DNA of 64,000 nt, taken from Rhizobium sp. ZPR4. Lineage in GTDB: Bacteria; Pseudomonadota; Alphaproteobacteria; Rhizobiales; Rhizobiaceae. Below are positions 26,843 to 34,664 of the stretch, one piece after another. The stretch is taken from NCBI RefSeq assembly GCF_040215725.1, contig NZ_CP157968.1, positions 310,001 through 374,000 of the forward strand, given 5' to 3'. The notes under the pieces were generated by a model, which saw only the letters and a program-made list of their open reading frames with translations, was not told the DNA's origin and did no database searches. Position 1 is the stretch's first letter; each line of letters starts with the position of its first letter. Both the position numbers and the translations under genes were made by a program.

Positions 26843-26874
26843 ATATCCGAATGTTTTATTAATCATTCGGATAT
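26843..26874. promoter_or_regulatory. Candidate PhnF operator, site B
   Basis: Perfect inverted repeat with 11-base arms, ATATCCGAATG (26843-26853) and CATTCGGATAT (26864-26874), separated by 10 AT-rich bases. It ends 10 bases before the ATG of the binding-protein gene, covering the place where promoter and ribosome-binding region meet. Length and symmetry make a chance occurrence very unlikely. It could also act as a translational hairpin in the mRNA leader, but its half-site is shared with sites A and C. Confidence 0.75.
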
Positions 26875-26884
26875 TGAGGATAAA

Positions 26885-28132
26885 ATGGTAGGACTTAATC
26901 GTCGTCAATTTATCGCGGGTACGACCGCAGTCATCGGCACATCAATCGCGATGACCGGCAAAGCCCGGTCTGCCGATGCGGCTATCGAGATTTCAAGCAC
27001 CTGGGGACCTGATAAGCCCTTCCAGAAGGTTGTCGACGCTTTCAACGCCAAGCAGCTCGGCATAACCGTCACCAACCGTTTCGACGGCGACTATGAAGCC
27101 GTGACCGCCAAAGCCGTCGCGAGCGTTGCCGCCGGTCGTCCGCCGGCCATGATGATCACCGGCTGGAAGTTCGGCTATTTCGCCAAGCGTACGCTCGGCG
27201 CCCGCGACCTGCGCGAAATCAATTCTGCAAAGGCCGAAGCAATCCTCGCCAATTTCCGTCCATCGGTCCTGCCGCTGGTCACCATCGACGGCGCAGTCAT
27301 CGGCCTTCCTTGGGCGATGTCGACCCCGATCACCTACATCAACAGCGAGATGTGGAAGGCTGCCGGCCTCGATCCTAAGCTGCCGGAAACGCCGGATACG
27401 AAGTGGCTCTACGAGACCGCGCGCAAGCTCGATGCAGCGCTCAAGGGCAAGCACCCGACCTACCGCTCGCCGCTCTCGCTTTCCAACAATGAATGGACGA
27501 GCCAGTCCTTCATTCAGAATGCCGGCGGCTTTATCATCGATCCCGATGGCAAGCTGGCGCTCAACAGCCCCGAAGCTATCGCCGGCATGAGCGAATATTG
27601 CGCCCCGGCTCATGAAGGCCTCTGGCTGCCGGTCAGCGACAAGGAGCAGACGGCCGCATTCCAGTCCAGCGCTATTGCCATCTGCACGACCAGCTCGACC
27701 TCCGCCGTCACTTTCCCCTTCGGCGCGGCAAAGGCCATCACGACCAAGTTCCCCGGACTTGCGGGACATCCGCGCAAGATGAACAGCGGCGGCAATTTCC
27801 TGGCCGTCTACACGCGCAACAAGGAACAGGCCGAAGCCTCTCTTGCCTTCCTTGAATTCTGCGCTTCGAAGGAGGGCCAGGCGCTCTGGTCCGAGACCGG
27901 CTACCTCAACAACTCCAAGCACGATATTCCGCTGATCAACGAGTTCATGAAGCCGGCGGCGGCCCAGCTTTCCGATGGCCTGACCGCAGAGACGATCTGG
28001 CCCGGCAAGCGCGGCCTCGAAGGTCAGGCCGTATGGCGCAAGTGGGTTTCGCGGATGCTGCTCAAGGAAACGACGGTTGCAGGCGGTATAAAGGGTGCTC
28101 ATGACGAGCTTGCCGGGCTGATTTCGGCATAG
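26885..28132 (+). CDS. Carbohydrate ABC transporter substrate-binding protein
   Basis: A 415-residue family 1 extracellular solute-binding protein, as used by CUT1 sugar importers. The N-terminus has a twin-arginine type signal (NRRQFIAGTTAVIGTSIAM, cleavage near ARSADA). The mature protein shows the fold pattern: EISSTWGPDKPFQKVVDAFNAKQLGITV, IDGAVIGLPWAMSTPITYINSEMWKAAGLDP and late FLEFCASKEGQALWSETGYL. Ligand unknown. First gene of an importer-kinase-phn transcription unit, behind a strong inverted repeat bound presumably by PhnF. A sugar-type binding protein in this position is unusual, since phosphonate clusters normally carry PhnD. Confidence 0.9.
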   Translation: MVGLNRRQFIAGTTAVIGTSIAMTGKARSADAAIEISSTWGPDKPFQKVVDAFNAKQLGITVTNRFDGDYEAVTAKAVASVAAGRPPAMMITGWKFGYFAKRTLGARDLREINSAKAEAILANFRPSVLPLVTIDGAVIGLPWAMSTPITYINSEMWKAAGLDPKLPETPDTKWLYETARKLDAALKGKHPTYRSPLSLSNNEWTSQSFIQNAGGFIIDPDGKLALNSPEAIAGMSEYCAPAHEGLWLPVSDKEQTAAFQSSAIAICTTSSTSAVTFPFGAAKAITTKFPGLAGHPRKMNSGGNFLAVYTRNKEQAEASLAFLEFCASKEGQALWSETGYLNNSKHDIPLINEFMKPAAAQLSDGLTAETIWPGKRGLEGQAVWRKWVSRMLLKETTVAGGIKGAHDELAGLISA

Positions 28133-28142
28133 GCTGCGCATC

Positions 28143-29027
28143 ATGCCATTTCGTCTTCGATCGCTGGCCCCCTACCTTTTCGTGGGGCCAGCCGTTCTTT
28201 CCGTTGCGATATTCCTGTATGGCCCGTTAATCGCCTCGATGCTGCTATCGGTGGTCGATTGGAATCTGCTGTCGGCAGACATCCGCTTCGTCGGCGTCGA
28301 TAACTACACATCCATCTTCGACAATCCCGATTTCCGCATGGCTGCGTGGAATACGCTGCTTTATTGCGTCGTGCTCATCCCGGCCGAGATCGTCATTCCG
28401 CTCATCTTCGCCGTCATGCTGCATTCGGTGCGCAAGAATCCGCTACAAGGGCTCTATCGCGGCAGCCTGTTTCTGCCGACGATCGTCGCCTATTCGGTGG
28501 CGGGCGTCGCATGGTCCTGGCTCTTTAATCCGGTCAATGGCCTCTTCAACGAGGTGCTCGGCCATTTTGGCTTCCCGCCCTCTCGCTGGCATACCGATCC
28601 GAACCTTGCGCTGCTCTGCGTCAGCCTCGTCACCTTCTGGAAGACCTTCGGCCTCAATATGCTGCTTTGGCTGGCGGCACTTGCGAACCTGCCGCATCAA
28701 TTGCGCGAGGCATCACAGCTCGACGGTGCGGGCTCGACGCGGCATTTCTTCGACATCAGCCTGCCGCTGATGACGCCGACCGCCTTCTTCATCAGCGTCA
28801 CGACCTTCTTCCATGTGCTTGACGACATCGTCGGCGTCATCGACGTGCTGACCCATGGCGGACCTGCCGGCAGAAGCTCGAGCCTCCTCTATTTCCTGTG
28901 GCAGCAGGGCCTGCTGTTCTTCCAGTTCGGCCCGGCCAGCGCCGTTGCCGTCATCATCATCGTTCTCGTGCTCGCCATCACCTGGCTGCAGTTCCGCGTC
29001 AGCGAGAAGCGGGTGCACTACAGATGA
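28143..29027 (+). CDS. Carbohydrate ABC transporter permease 1
   Basis: A 294-residue inner membrane permease of the MalF/UgpA type with six helices. N-terminal LAPYLFVGPAVLSVAIFLYGPLIASMLLS and VDWNLL plus RFVGVDNYTSIFDNPDF are typical. The EAA loop that contacts the ATPase is at about 195-214 (EASQLDGAGSTRHFFDISLP). Begins 10 bases after the binding-protein gene and overlaps the second permease by four bases (ATGA). Confidence 0.92.
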   Translation: MPFRLRSLAPYLFVGPAVLSVAIFLYGPLIASMLLSVVDWNLLSADIRFVGVDNYTSIFDNPDFRMAAWNTLLYCVVLIPAEIVIPLIFAVMLHSVRKNPLQGLYRGSLFLPTIVAYSVAGVAWSWLFNPVNGLFNEVLGHFGFPPSRWHTDPNLALLCVSLVTFWKTFGLNMLLWLAALANLPHQLREASQLDGAGSTRHFFDISLPLMTPTAFFISVTTFFHVLDDIVGVIDVLTHGGPAGRSSSLLYFLWQQGLLFFQFGPASAVAVIIIVLVLAITWLQFRVSEKRVHYR

Positions 29028-29863
29028 GCGACATTGGCCATAGACTTCACAGATTGCTGCTTCACATCGTGCTCATGACAATCTGCATCGTCACCGTATT
29101 TCCGCTCGTCTGGATGGTGTCGGCCGCCTTCACGCCCAATGACATGATCATGGCCAAGGCCGTGCGCCTTTGGCCCGAAAACCCGACGCTGTCGAATTTC
29201 ACGATTGCCGCAAGCCGGCATCCGATCTGGATGTGGCTGTGGAATTCCATGCTGACCGCAACGCTCATCACGGTCGGGAAGCTTGTTCTTGCGATCCCGG
29301 CGGGCTTTGCCTTTGGGCGGCTGGAGTTCAAGGGAAAGCAGGCGCTCTTCTGGTTCGTCATCGCCACCATGTCCTTTCCGAACGTGCTGGCGATCATTCC
29401 GACCTATATCGCGGTCGTGAAGCTGCAGGCGTTCAACACCTATGGCGCGATGATCATCCCATCGATCCCGTACATCGGCTTCTACGTCTTCTATATGCGC
29501 CAGGCGTTCCGTTCGCTTCCCGCTTCGATATTCGAGGCAGCGCGCATGGACGGAAGCGGCCTATGGCGGCAATTCTTCGAGATCGGAGTTCCGAATGTCA
29601 TTCCTGCAATCGCGGCTCTTTCGGTGATTTCCTTCATGGGCGCCTGGAACATCTATCTCTGGGGCCAGCTCGTGCTGGATGACGCCTTCAAGAAGACGCT
29701 GACAACAGGCATTGCCGTCTTTGCCGATCTCGAAGGCGCCGAACGGGCGTGGGGGCCGCTGATGGCGACAAGCCTGTTGTCTGTCGTCCCCGTTCTCTTG
29801 ATCTTCCTGCTGGCACAGCGTTTCATCGTCGACGCGCTTGCACCAGGTATTGACGATAGATAG
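29024..29863 (+). CDS. Carbohydrate ABC transporter permease 2
   Basis: A 279-residue MalG/UgpE-type permease with six helices. The N-terminal helix contains VFPLVWMVSAAFTPNDMI and the EAA loop is FEAARMDGSGLWRQFFEIGVP at about 185-205. ATG 29024 overlaps the first permease stop by four bases. No gene for the importer ATPase (MsmK/UgpC type) is present in the locus; either a shared ATPase from elsewhere is used, or, less likely, one of the two ABC proteins PhnK/PhnL. Confidence 0.92.
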   Translation: MSDIGHRLHRLLLHIVLMTICIVTVFPLVWMVSAAFTPNDMIMAKAVRLWPENPTLSNFTIAASRHPIWMWLWNSMLTATLITVGKLVLAIPAGFAFGRLEFKGKQALFWFVIATMSFPNVLAIIPTYIAVVKLQAFNTYGAMIIPSIPYIGFYVFYMRQAFRSLPASIFEAARMDGSGLWRQFFEIGVPNVIPAIAALSVISFMGAWNIYLWGQLVLDDAFKKTLTTGIAVFADLEGAERAWGPLMATSLLSVVPVLLIFLLAQRFIVDALAPGIDDR

Positions 29864-29870
29864 GCAAAGC

Positions 29871-30671
29871 ATGCCCCGCATAATCGTAATCGGATCGGTC
29901 AATCACGATCGTATTTGGCAGTTGGATGCCCCGCTGGTTCCGGGCGGGCGGATACAGTTTTCGTCCCGCACGACGCGGCTTGGCGGCGGTGCTTTCTACA
30001 CCGGCCGGCAGCTGCTGGAGCTGGGAGCCGATGTCGCCATCGTCTCGCGGCTGATGCGCGATGAACAAGGGCAAGCGGCGCTCCAATCGCTCACCAAGGA
30101 CGGCTTCGATACCGCGCACATCACGATGGCGCCCGGGGAGACGGCACCGCTCGAAATCTTCCTGGAGCCGAACGGAGAGCGGACGATCATCGCGCCTGCC
30201 GGACGATCGCAACCGCTGACGGCCGCTGGCAAGGTGTCAGGAGCCGGCGTCTACATCAATGCACTCGCCCTCGACGAAAGCCTCGTCGAACAAATCGGCG
30301 CACAGCCGCTCGTCCTCACGCAATTTCCGTTGCGGCCGGCAACGCCTCGCCCGTCGGACTACGTCATTTCCTCGCGCGACGATGTTCCGGACGACCTCGC
30401 TCTTGCCTGGCAACGCGCCGGCCAGATCGCTGGTTCGCGCCTGAAGATGCTCGTGCTCACCGACGGCACGCGCCCGATCACGCTGTTTGACGGCTCGCAG
30501 ACCGTCGAGGTCGCACCGGCGGACCGGATCGATACGACAAACACGATCGGCGCCGGCGATCGCTTTGCAGGCTCTTTCCTTTTTGCCTTGCTGGAAGGAA
30601 AGGCGCCAGCCGCAGCCGCGCAGGACGCCAGCCGGATAACAGCGGATTGGCTACGCCGGCGCGGCGACTAA
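29871..30671 (+). CDS. PfkB-family carbohydrate kinase
   Basis: A 266-residue ribokinase-like sugar kinase, slightly short for the family (usually about 300). Opening IIVIGSVNHDRIWQLD and GGGAFYTGRQLLELGADVAIVS (motif 1 with the Gly-Gly pair) are typical; motif 2 with the anion hole and catalytic base is TNTIGAGDRFAGSFLFALLEG (Asp in GAGD). It would phosphorylate a sugar or nucleoside with ATP in the cytoplasm. It begins seven bases after the permease gene, so its substrate is probably what the importer brings in. The start is ATG 29871. Confidence 0.87.
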   Translation: MPRIIVIGSVNHDRIWQLDAPLVPGGRIQFSSRTTRLGGGAFYTGRQLLELGADVAIVSRLMRDEQGQAALQSLTKDGFDTAHITMAPGETAPLEIFLEPNGERTIIAPAGRSQPLTAAGKVSGAGVYINALALDESLVEQIGAQPLVLTQFPLRPATPRPSDYVISSRDDVPDDLALAWQRAGQIAGSRLKMLVLTDGTRPITLFDGSQTVEVAPADRIDTTNTIGAGDRFAGSFLFALLEGKAPAAAAQDASRITADWLRRRGD

Positions 30672-30727
30672 AGGTCTCGCACCGCCTCAGGAATCTCACT
30701 TTGGAAGACAAAACGTCGTAGACAATT

Positions 30728-30758
30728 CATTCGGATGATTATATTAATTATTCGAATG
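30728..30758. promoter_or_regulatory. Candidate PhnF operator, site C
   Basis: Inverted pair CATTCGGAT (30728-30736) and ATTCGAATG (30750-30758; its complement is CATTCGAAT), one mismatch between arms, 13 AT-rich bases between them. It lies 38 bases upstream of phnG in the 125-base gap after the kinase gene. It shares the half-site of sites A and B but the two halves face each other in the opposite sense to site B. Suggests a second PhnF-controlled promoter for phnGHIJKLM. Confidence 0.6.
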
Positions 30759-30796
30759 TTTCTGGCGAGCTCTCGCCGCTGTTAGACGACCCCCAA

Positions 30797-31273
30797 ATGC
30801 CCGAGGAAAAGATGATGACTGAGGAGAAGACTGGCAATCCGGTCAGCGCATCCTATACCCATGCGCAGGCGCTTGAAATTCTTGCCGCCGGCCGGCCGGC
30901 AAACATCAAGGCGGTGGCCGAGAAGGTGCTCGACACGCTCGGCGAGGTGGACGTGCTCGTGAACCGCACCGGCCTTGCCATACTGCCGCTCGTCGATACC
31001 GTTCGCGGCACCGCATTCCATCTCGGCGAAGTTCTGGTGTCCGAAGCACATATCCGCGTGCCGGACCGCAGCGTTGAAGGCTATGGCGCAATCGTCGGCC
31101 GGGATCTTGAACATGCCATGGGAATGGCTGTTATCGATGCAGCGATCGCCGCCCGCCATCAGGCCGAGCTAATCCTTGAGCTCCTGAACAGCGAACGGCG
31201 CCATCAGGAGGAAGAAGACCGGCAGTTGCTGCAAAAAGTCGAAGCCACCCGCGTACAGATGGAGACATTCTGA
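30797..31273 (+). CDS. phnG: PhnG-like C-P lyase core subunit
   Basis: A 158-residue PhnG-family protein. In the classical complex PhnG, H and I with PhnJ form a symmetric core that couples the phosphonate to ribose of ATP. Conserved PhnG elements are visible: ALEILAAGRPANI near the N-terminus, the segment VRGTAFHLGEVLVSEAHIRV (classical proteins have GGTG-x-F-NLGE-x-x-VTR-x-x-VR) and GAIVGRDLEHAMGMAVIDA. The sequence is divergent from enterobacterial PhnG, as are the next genes. Start at ATG 30797, with ATG 30812 or 30815 also possible. First gene of the phn run, two bases before phnH. Confidence 0.82.
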   Translation: MPEEKMMTEEKTGNPVSASYTHAQALEILAAGRPANIKAVAEKVLDTLGEVDVLVNRTGLAILPLVDTVRGTAFHLGEVLVSEAHIRVPDRSVEGYGAIVGRDLEHAMGMAVIDAAIAARHQAELILELLNSERRHQEEEDRQLLQKVEATRVQMETF

Positions 31274-31275
31274 CC

Positions 31276-31821
31276 ATGGCACACAATCTCCTGCCTACCC
31301 TGGACGACACCCGCACCAACGCCACGTTCGAGGAACTCATGTGGGCGCTAAGCCGCCCCGGAGAGCTGCGTGAACTGCCTGTCGAAGGCTTCTGGCCGCT
31401 CGCCGAAAGCCTGCTTGACCGCGAATGCAGCTTCCATGTGGCAGATGATCCATCCCTGGATCTGAAAATGGCCGCAACCGGGGCACGGCGGATGCCGCTT
31501 GCCGATGCGGATTATGTCTTTGCGGCCATCGGCTCCGCCGAGAGTGTCGAAGCCCTGTCGAGATTGCGCATCGGCAGCCTGCTTTATCCGGATGACGCGG
31601 CGACCCTGTTTGCTCCCGCGCACTTTGGTTCCGGGCAGCAACTGCGCCTCACCGGCCCCGGCATCAAGGACAGCGTGGCGATCTCTGTCGAAGGCATCGA
31701 TCCCGCCTTCTGGCAGATGCGTGCCAAGGCAATCCGCTATCCGCTCGGCTGGGATCTCTATCTGGTTGACGGCAAGCGCCTGCTTGGCATCCCCCGTTCC
31801 ACGAAAATCGAGGTGCTCTGA
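31276..31821 (+). CDS. phnH: PhnH-like C-P lyase core subunit
   Basis: A 181-residue PhnH-family protein, a fold related to PLP enzymes that no longer binds PLP. Recognisable parts are the N-terminal FEELMWALSRPGELRELP, LAESLLDRECSFHV, the central GSLLYPDDAATLFA, the strand LRLTGPGIKD and the C-terminal YPLGWDLYLVDGKRLLGIPRSTKIEV, where classical PhnH ends in a closely similar LPRTT-x-x-x-V. The stop shares one base with the phnI start (TGATG). Assigned as a structural core subunit by homology and neighbourhood. Confidence 0.85.
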   Translation: MAHNLLPTLDDTRTNATFEELMWALSRPGELRELPVEGFWPLAESLLDRECSFHVADDPSLDLKMAATGARRMPLADADYVFAAIGSAESVEALSRLRIGSLLYPDDAATLFAPAHFGSGQQLRLTGPGIKDSVAISVEGIDPAFWQMRAKAIRYPLGWDLYLVDGKRLLGIPRSTKIEVL

Positions 31822-32915
31822 TGGCCTATGTAGCAACCCGTGGTGGCGAATACGCCATCGACCAAGCCGAACGGCTTTTCCGTGCCGATCTCGGCCCGAT
31901 CACGCACGAGCGTGTCGAAGCCGTTCGCACCGGCCTTCCCTATCTCATCGACCGGCTGATGGGGGAAGCATCGCTTTACGAGCCGGATCTCGCCGCCCTG
32001 GCGCTCGCCCAGGCCGGCGGCGATCTCTACGAGGCAATCCTGCTGCTGCGCGCCTATCGCACGACGCAGCCGCGCATCGCCGTTGCCGAATCTGTTGACC
32101 AACCGGATCTTCTGACGGTTCGACGCATTTCGGCCGCCTTCAAGGATATTCCCGGCGGCCAGATACTGGGGCCGACACTGGATTACTCCCACCGCCTGCT
32201 CCAGGTCGAGGTGCTCCAGGGCGAAGATTATGTGCCCGAACCGGTCATCCCGGCTGCCGAGCCGGCGCCGGCGACGCAACCATCGCTGACCAGCTGGCAG
32301 AAAGCACAGGGGCTCATTCCGGATCATCCGATTGAGGCGGTGCCGCCTGAGGAAATCCCCGATCTCACGCGTGAACCGCTGCTCTTTCCGGCGGCACGCG
32401 CCCACAAGCTCCAGAGCTTGGCCCGCGCCGATACCGGTGGCACGCTGGCACTCGGCTATGCAACGATGCGCGGCTATAGCGCCGTGCATCCGACCGTCAA
32501 CGAGCTGCGTTTGGCCCATGCTCCGGTTCGCCTGCGCCATCCCTCCGGAACGATCTTCAGCGCGGGTCGCGTCCGCATCAGCCAGACGGAGGTCATTTCC
32601 AAGGCAAAAGAATTGCAATTGGGCTTTTCGGCGACCTTCGGCTGGAACGAGGTGAAGGTGATCGCGGCTGCAACGCTCGATCTTGCCTCCAGCCAGCCCG
32701 ATCCGCATCCCGCCGCCAATGAAGAGTTCGTTCTTTATCACACCGAGCCCGTCGAAAGCTCCGGCTTCTGCATCCACTTCAAGCTTCCGCATTACGTGAC
32801 GTTCCAATCGACCCTCGATGCGCTGCGCCGCGTCAAGACGGACAAGGACACTGCCGCAGCAAAGCCGGCCGTTGCCGAACAGCTTGTCCCGCAACAGGAG
32901 GAAGTCGCGCTATGA
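31821..32915 (+). CDS. phnI: PhnI-like C-P lyase core subunit
   Basis: A 364-residue PhnI-family protein. PhnI displaces adenine from ATP so that a phosphonate is attached to ribose C1; alone it has purine nucleosidase activity in E. coli. Family hallmarks: YVATRGGEYAID at the N-terminus, ALAQAGGDLYEAILLLRAYRTT, KDIPGGQILGPTLDYSHRLL and the C-terminal GFCIHFKLPHYVTFQ, whose His319 and His324 correspond to the zinc ligands H328 and H333 of E. coli PhnI. The region between about 225 and 290 differs strongly from the E. coli protein. ATGA overlap with phnJ. Confidence 0.88.
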   Translation: MAYVATRGGEYAIDQAERLFRADLGPITHERVEAVRTGLPYLIDRLMGEASLYEPDLAALALAQAGGDLYEAILLLRAYRTTQPRIAVAESVDQPDLLTVRRISAAFKDIPGGQILGPTLDYSHRLLQVEVLQGEDYVPEPVIPAAEPAPATQPSLTSWQKAQGLIPDHPIEAVPPEEIPDLTREPLLFPAARAHKLQSLARADTGGTLALGYATMRGYSAVHPTVNELRLAHAPVRLRHPSGTIFSAGRVRISQTEVISKAKELQLGFSATFGWNEVKVIAAATLDLASSQPDPHPAANEEFVLYHTEPVESSGFCIHFKLPHYVTFQSTLDALRRVKTDKDTAAAKPAVAEQLVPQQEEVAL

Positions 32916-33823
32916 AACTTCAGGATTTGACCAAGCCCTGGATGGCCTTCAACTACGGCTTTCTCGATGAATCCGCCAAGCGCGAAATGCGCCGCCGCAT
33001 TTTGAAGGCAATCGCCGTTCCCGGCTATCAGGTGCCCTATGCGAGCCGAGAAGTGCCGATTGCGCGCGGCTGGGGAACAGGCGGTTTGCAAGTGACACTG
33101 ACGTTGCTCAAGCCCACGTCCGTCGTCAAAGTCATCGACCAGGGATCGGATGATTCCGTCAATGCCAGCAGCATCCGCAAATTCGTTGCTCGCGTCGGCG
33201 GTGCTGTTGAGACGGAAGACACGATGGCGGCAACCATCATCCAATCGCGCCACCGCATTCCGGAGGAAAAACTGCGAGAGGACCAGGTCCTGGTGCTGCA
33301 GGTTCCGAACCCCGAGCCGCTCCGCCCGGTGCAGCCAGATATGTCCGTCGCGCGTGAAATGCATGGCGATGCCGATTATGGGCAGCTGTGGCTCGTGCTC
33401 TACGAACAGCTCGTCAAATCGGGACGGATCATGCAGGGATCGAGCTATCCGAGCATGGTCAACGGGCGGCATGTCATGACACCGTCGCCCATTCCGCGCT
33501 GGGATGTGCCAAAGCTCAATCAGGCCGATCACCTGACGATCCTGTCGGCCGGCCGCGAGAAGCGCATCTTCGCCGTACCGCCTTATACCCGCGTCGAACC
33601 GCTCGTGTTCGACGATGTGCCCTACCGCGTCGAGGATCATCAGGACAAGACCTGCTACCGCAGCAACGTCACCGGTTTCTTCATGAATGAGCTGCCGCAG
33701 GAGGATGGCTCCTCACGATACGAACTGTCTGACAGCCATTTCGGCGTCAAGCACATCCGCAAGGCGGACGCAGAGGCAGTCGACATCGGCGAGACCTGGT
33801 ACAATAACGGAAGGATGGACTGA
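32912..33823 (+). CDS. phnJ: PhnJ-like protein lacking the Fe-S cysteines
   Basis: A 303-residue PhnJ-family protein. The scaffold is clearly PhnJ: AIAVPGYQVPYASREVP (Gly38 matches the glycyl-radical Gly32 of E. coli), GWGTGGLQVT, DQGSDDSVNASSIRKF, RHRIPEEKL, TPSPIPRWDVPK and SAGREKRIFAVPPYT. But the cluster motif is broken. E. coli uses C241, C244 and C266 for the 4Fe-4S cluster and C272 as thiyl radical; here the matching residues are Cys248, Ser251, Leu272 and Gly278, with exact conservation of spacing around SDSHF. Cys248 is the only cysteine in the protein. The frame is intact and overlaps both neighbours (ATGA and TGATG), so this is not decay by frameshift. It probably cannot do classical radical-SAM C-P cleavage. 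Confidence 0.88.
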   Translation: MKLQDLTKPWMAFNYGFLDESAKREMRRRILKAIAVPGYQVPYASREVPIARGWGTGGLQVTLTLLKPTSVVKVIDQGSDDSVNASSIRKFVARVGGAVETEDTMAATIIQSRHRIPEEKLREDQVLVLQVPNPEPLRPVQPDMSVAREMHGDADYGQLWLVLYEQLVKSGRIMQGSSYPSMVNGRHVMTPSPIPRWDVPKLNQADHLTILSAGREKRIFAVPPYTRVEPLVFDDVPYRVEDHQDKTCYRSNVTGFFMNELPQEDGSSRYELSDSHFGVKHIRKADAEAVDIGETWYNNGRMD

Positions 33824-34650
33824 TGGCCGTGCGTGCTCCCACCCAAACGGCAGAGCTGACCCGCCAGCCACCGCGGCTGATGATGGCAGAGCCGATCCTG
33901 ACCATGCGCGGCATTGCACGCAACTACGGCGACGTCACCGCTCTCGGTGGCGTCGATGTGACGGTCTATCCGGGCGAAGTCCTTGGTATTGTCGGCGAAT
34001 CCGGTTCGGGCAAGTCGACGCTCCTTCGCATGATGAACCTCGAGGATACGCCGGATACCGGCACTTATAGTCTTGCGCTTCCCGGGCACGAGGGCCGCAA
34101 CCTCTTCACGCTCGACCGCTTCGAGCGGCGCATGCTGCGCGCGCATCATATCGGCATCGTCTACCAGAACCCGCATCTCGGCCTGCTGATGAACCACACC
34201 AGCAGCGGCAACGTCGCCGAACGCTTGCTGATTGCCGGCAATCGCAATTTCGCCGAGCTGCGCGAACGCGCGCGCCAGTCTCTCGATGCCTCGGAATTTC
34301 CGATCGAGCGCATGGACGCCCGGCCGAACGAGCTTTCCGGCGGCATGCAGCAGCGGGTGCAGCTTGCCAAGGCAATCGCGCTCGAGCCCGCCGTCCTGCT
34401 GCTCGACGAGCCGACCACGGGTCTCGACGTCAGCGTTCAGGCGCTGGTGCTCGACACGCTGAAGCGGCTGCAGCGCGAGCGTTCCATCACGATGGTTCTG
34501 GTTTCGCACGATCTCGGCGTCATCCGCACGATGGCAGACCGGGTTATGGTCATGCGTCGCGGCAAGGTCGTGGAACAGGGTCTCGCCGACCAGATCTTCC
34601 AGGACCCGCAGCATGCCTACACGCAGCAGCTCGTTCACGCCAAGCTTTGA
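33823..34650 (+). CDS. phnK: PhnK ABC-type ATPase
   Basis: A 275-residue ABC ATPase, which in the classical system docks on PhnJ of the core complex. Walker A is GESGSGKST, the signature LSGGMQQRVQLAKAIALEPA and Walker B VLLLDEPTTGLD, with H-loop VSHDLGV; all are intact. It carries an N-terminal extension of about 20 residues rich in Pro and Thr before the ABC domain. Start codon shares one base with the phnJ stop. Intact ATPase motifs suggest the complex is still active in spite of the altered PhnJ. Confidence 0.9.
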   Translation: MAVRAPTQTAELTRQPPRLMMAEPILTMRGIARNYGDVTALGGVDVTVYPGEVLGIVGESGSGKSTLLRMMNLEDTPDTGTYSLALPGHEGRNLFTLDRFERRMLRAHHIGIVYQNPHLGLLMNHTSSGNVAERLLIAGNRNFAELRERARQSLDASEFPIERMDARPNELSGGMQQRVQLAKAIALEPAVLLLDEPTTGLDVSVQALVLDTLKRLQRERSITMVLVSHDLGVIRTMADRVMVMRRGKVVEQGLADQIFQDPQHAYTQQLVHAKL

Positions 34651-34664
34651 GGGAAACAAGAGAG

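Noticed and set aside
26993..28144. A 383-codon minus-strand open frame opposite the sugar-binding protein
   Set aside because: Arg/Gly-rich, no recognisable fold. The plus strand encodes a clear binding protein with signal peptide and ribosome site.
31758..32894. A 378-codon minus-strand open frame opposite phnI
   Set aside because: No protein family pattern; the plus strand encodes PhnI with start and stop coupled to its neighbours.
32912..33823. PhnJ as a decaying pseudogene
   Set aside because: No frameshift or stop; the rest of the protein is strongly conserved, and both ends are coupled to intact phn genes. The cysteine loss looks like functional change rather than decay, although recent loss of constraint cannot be fully excluded.
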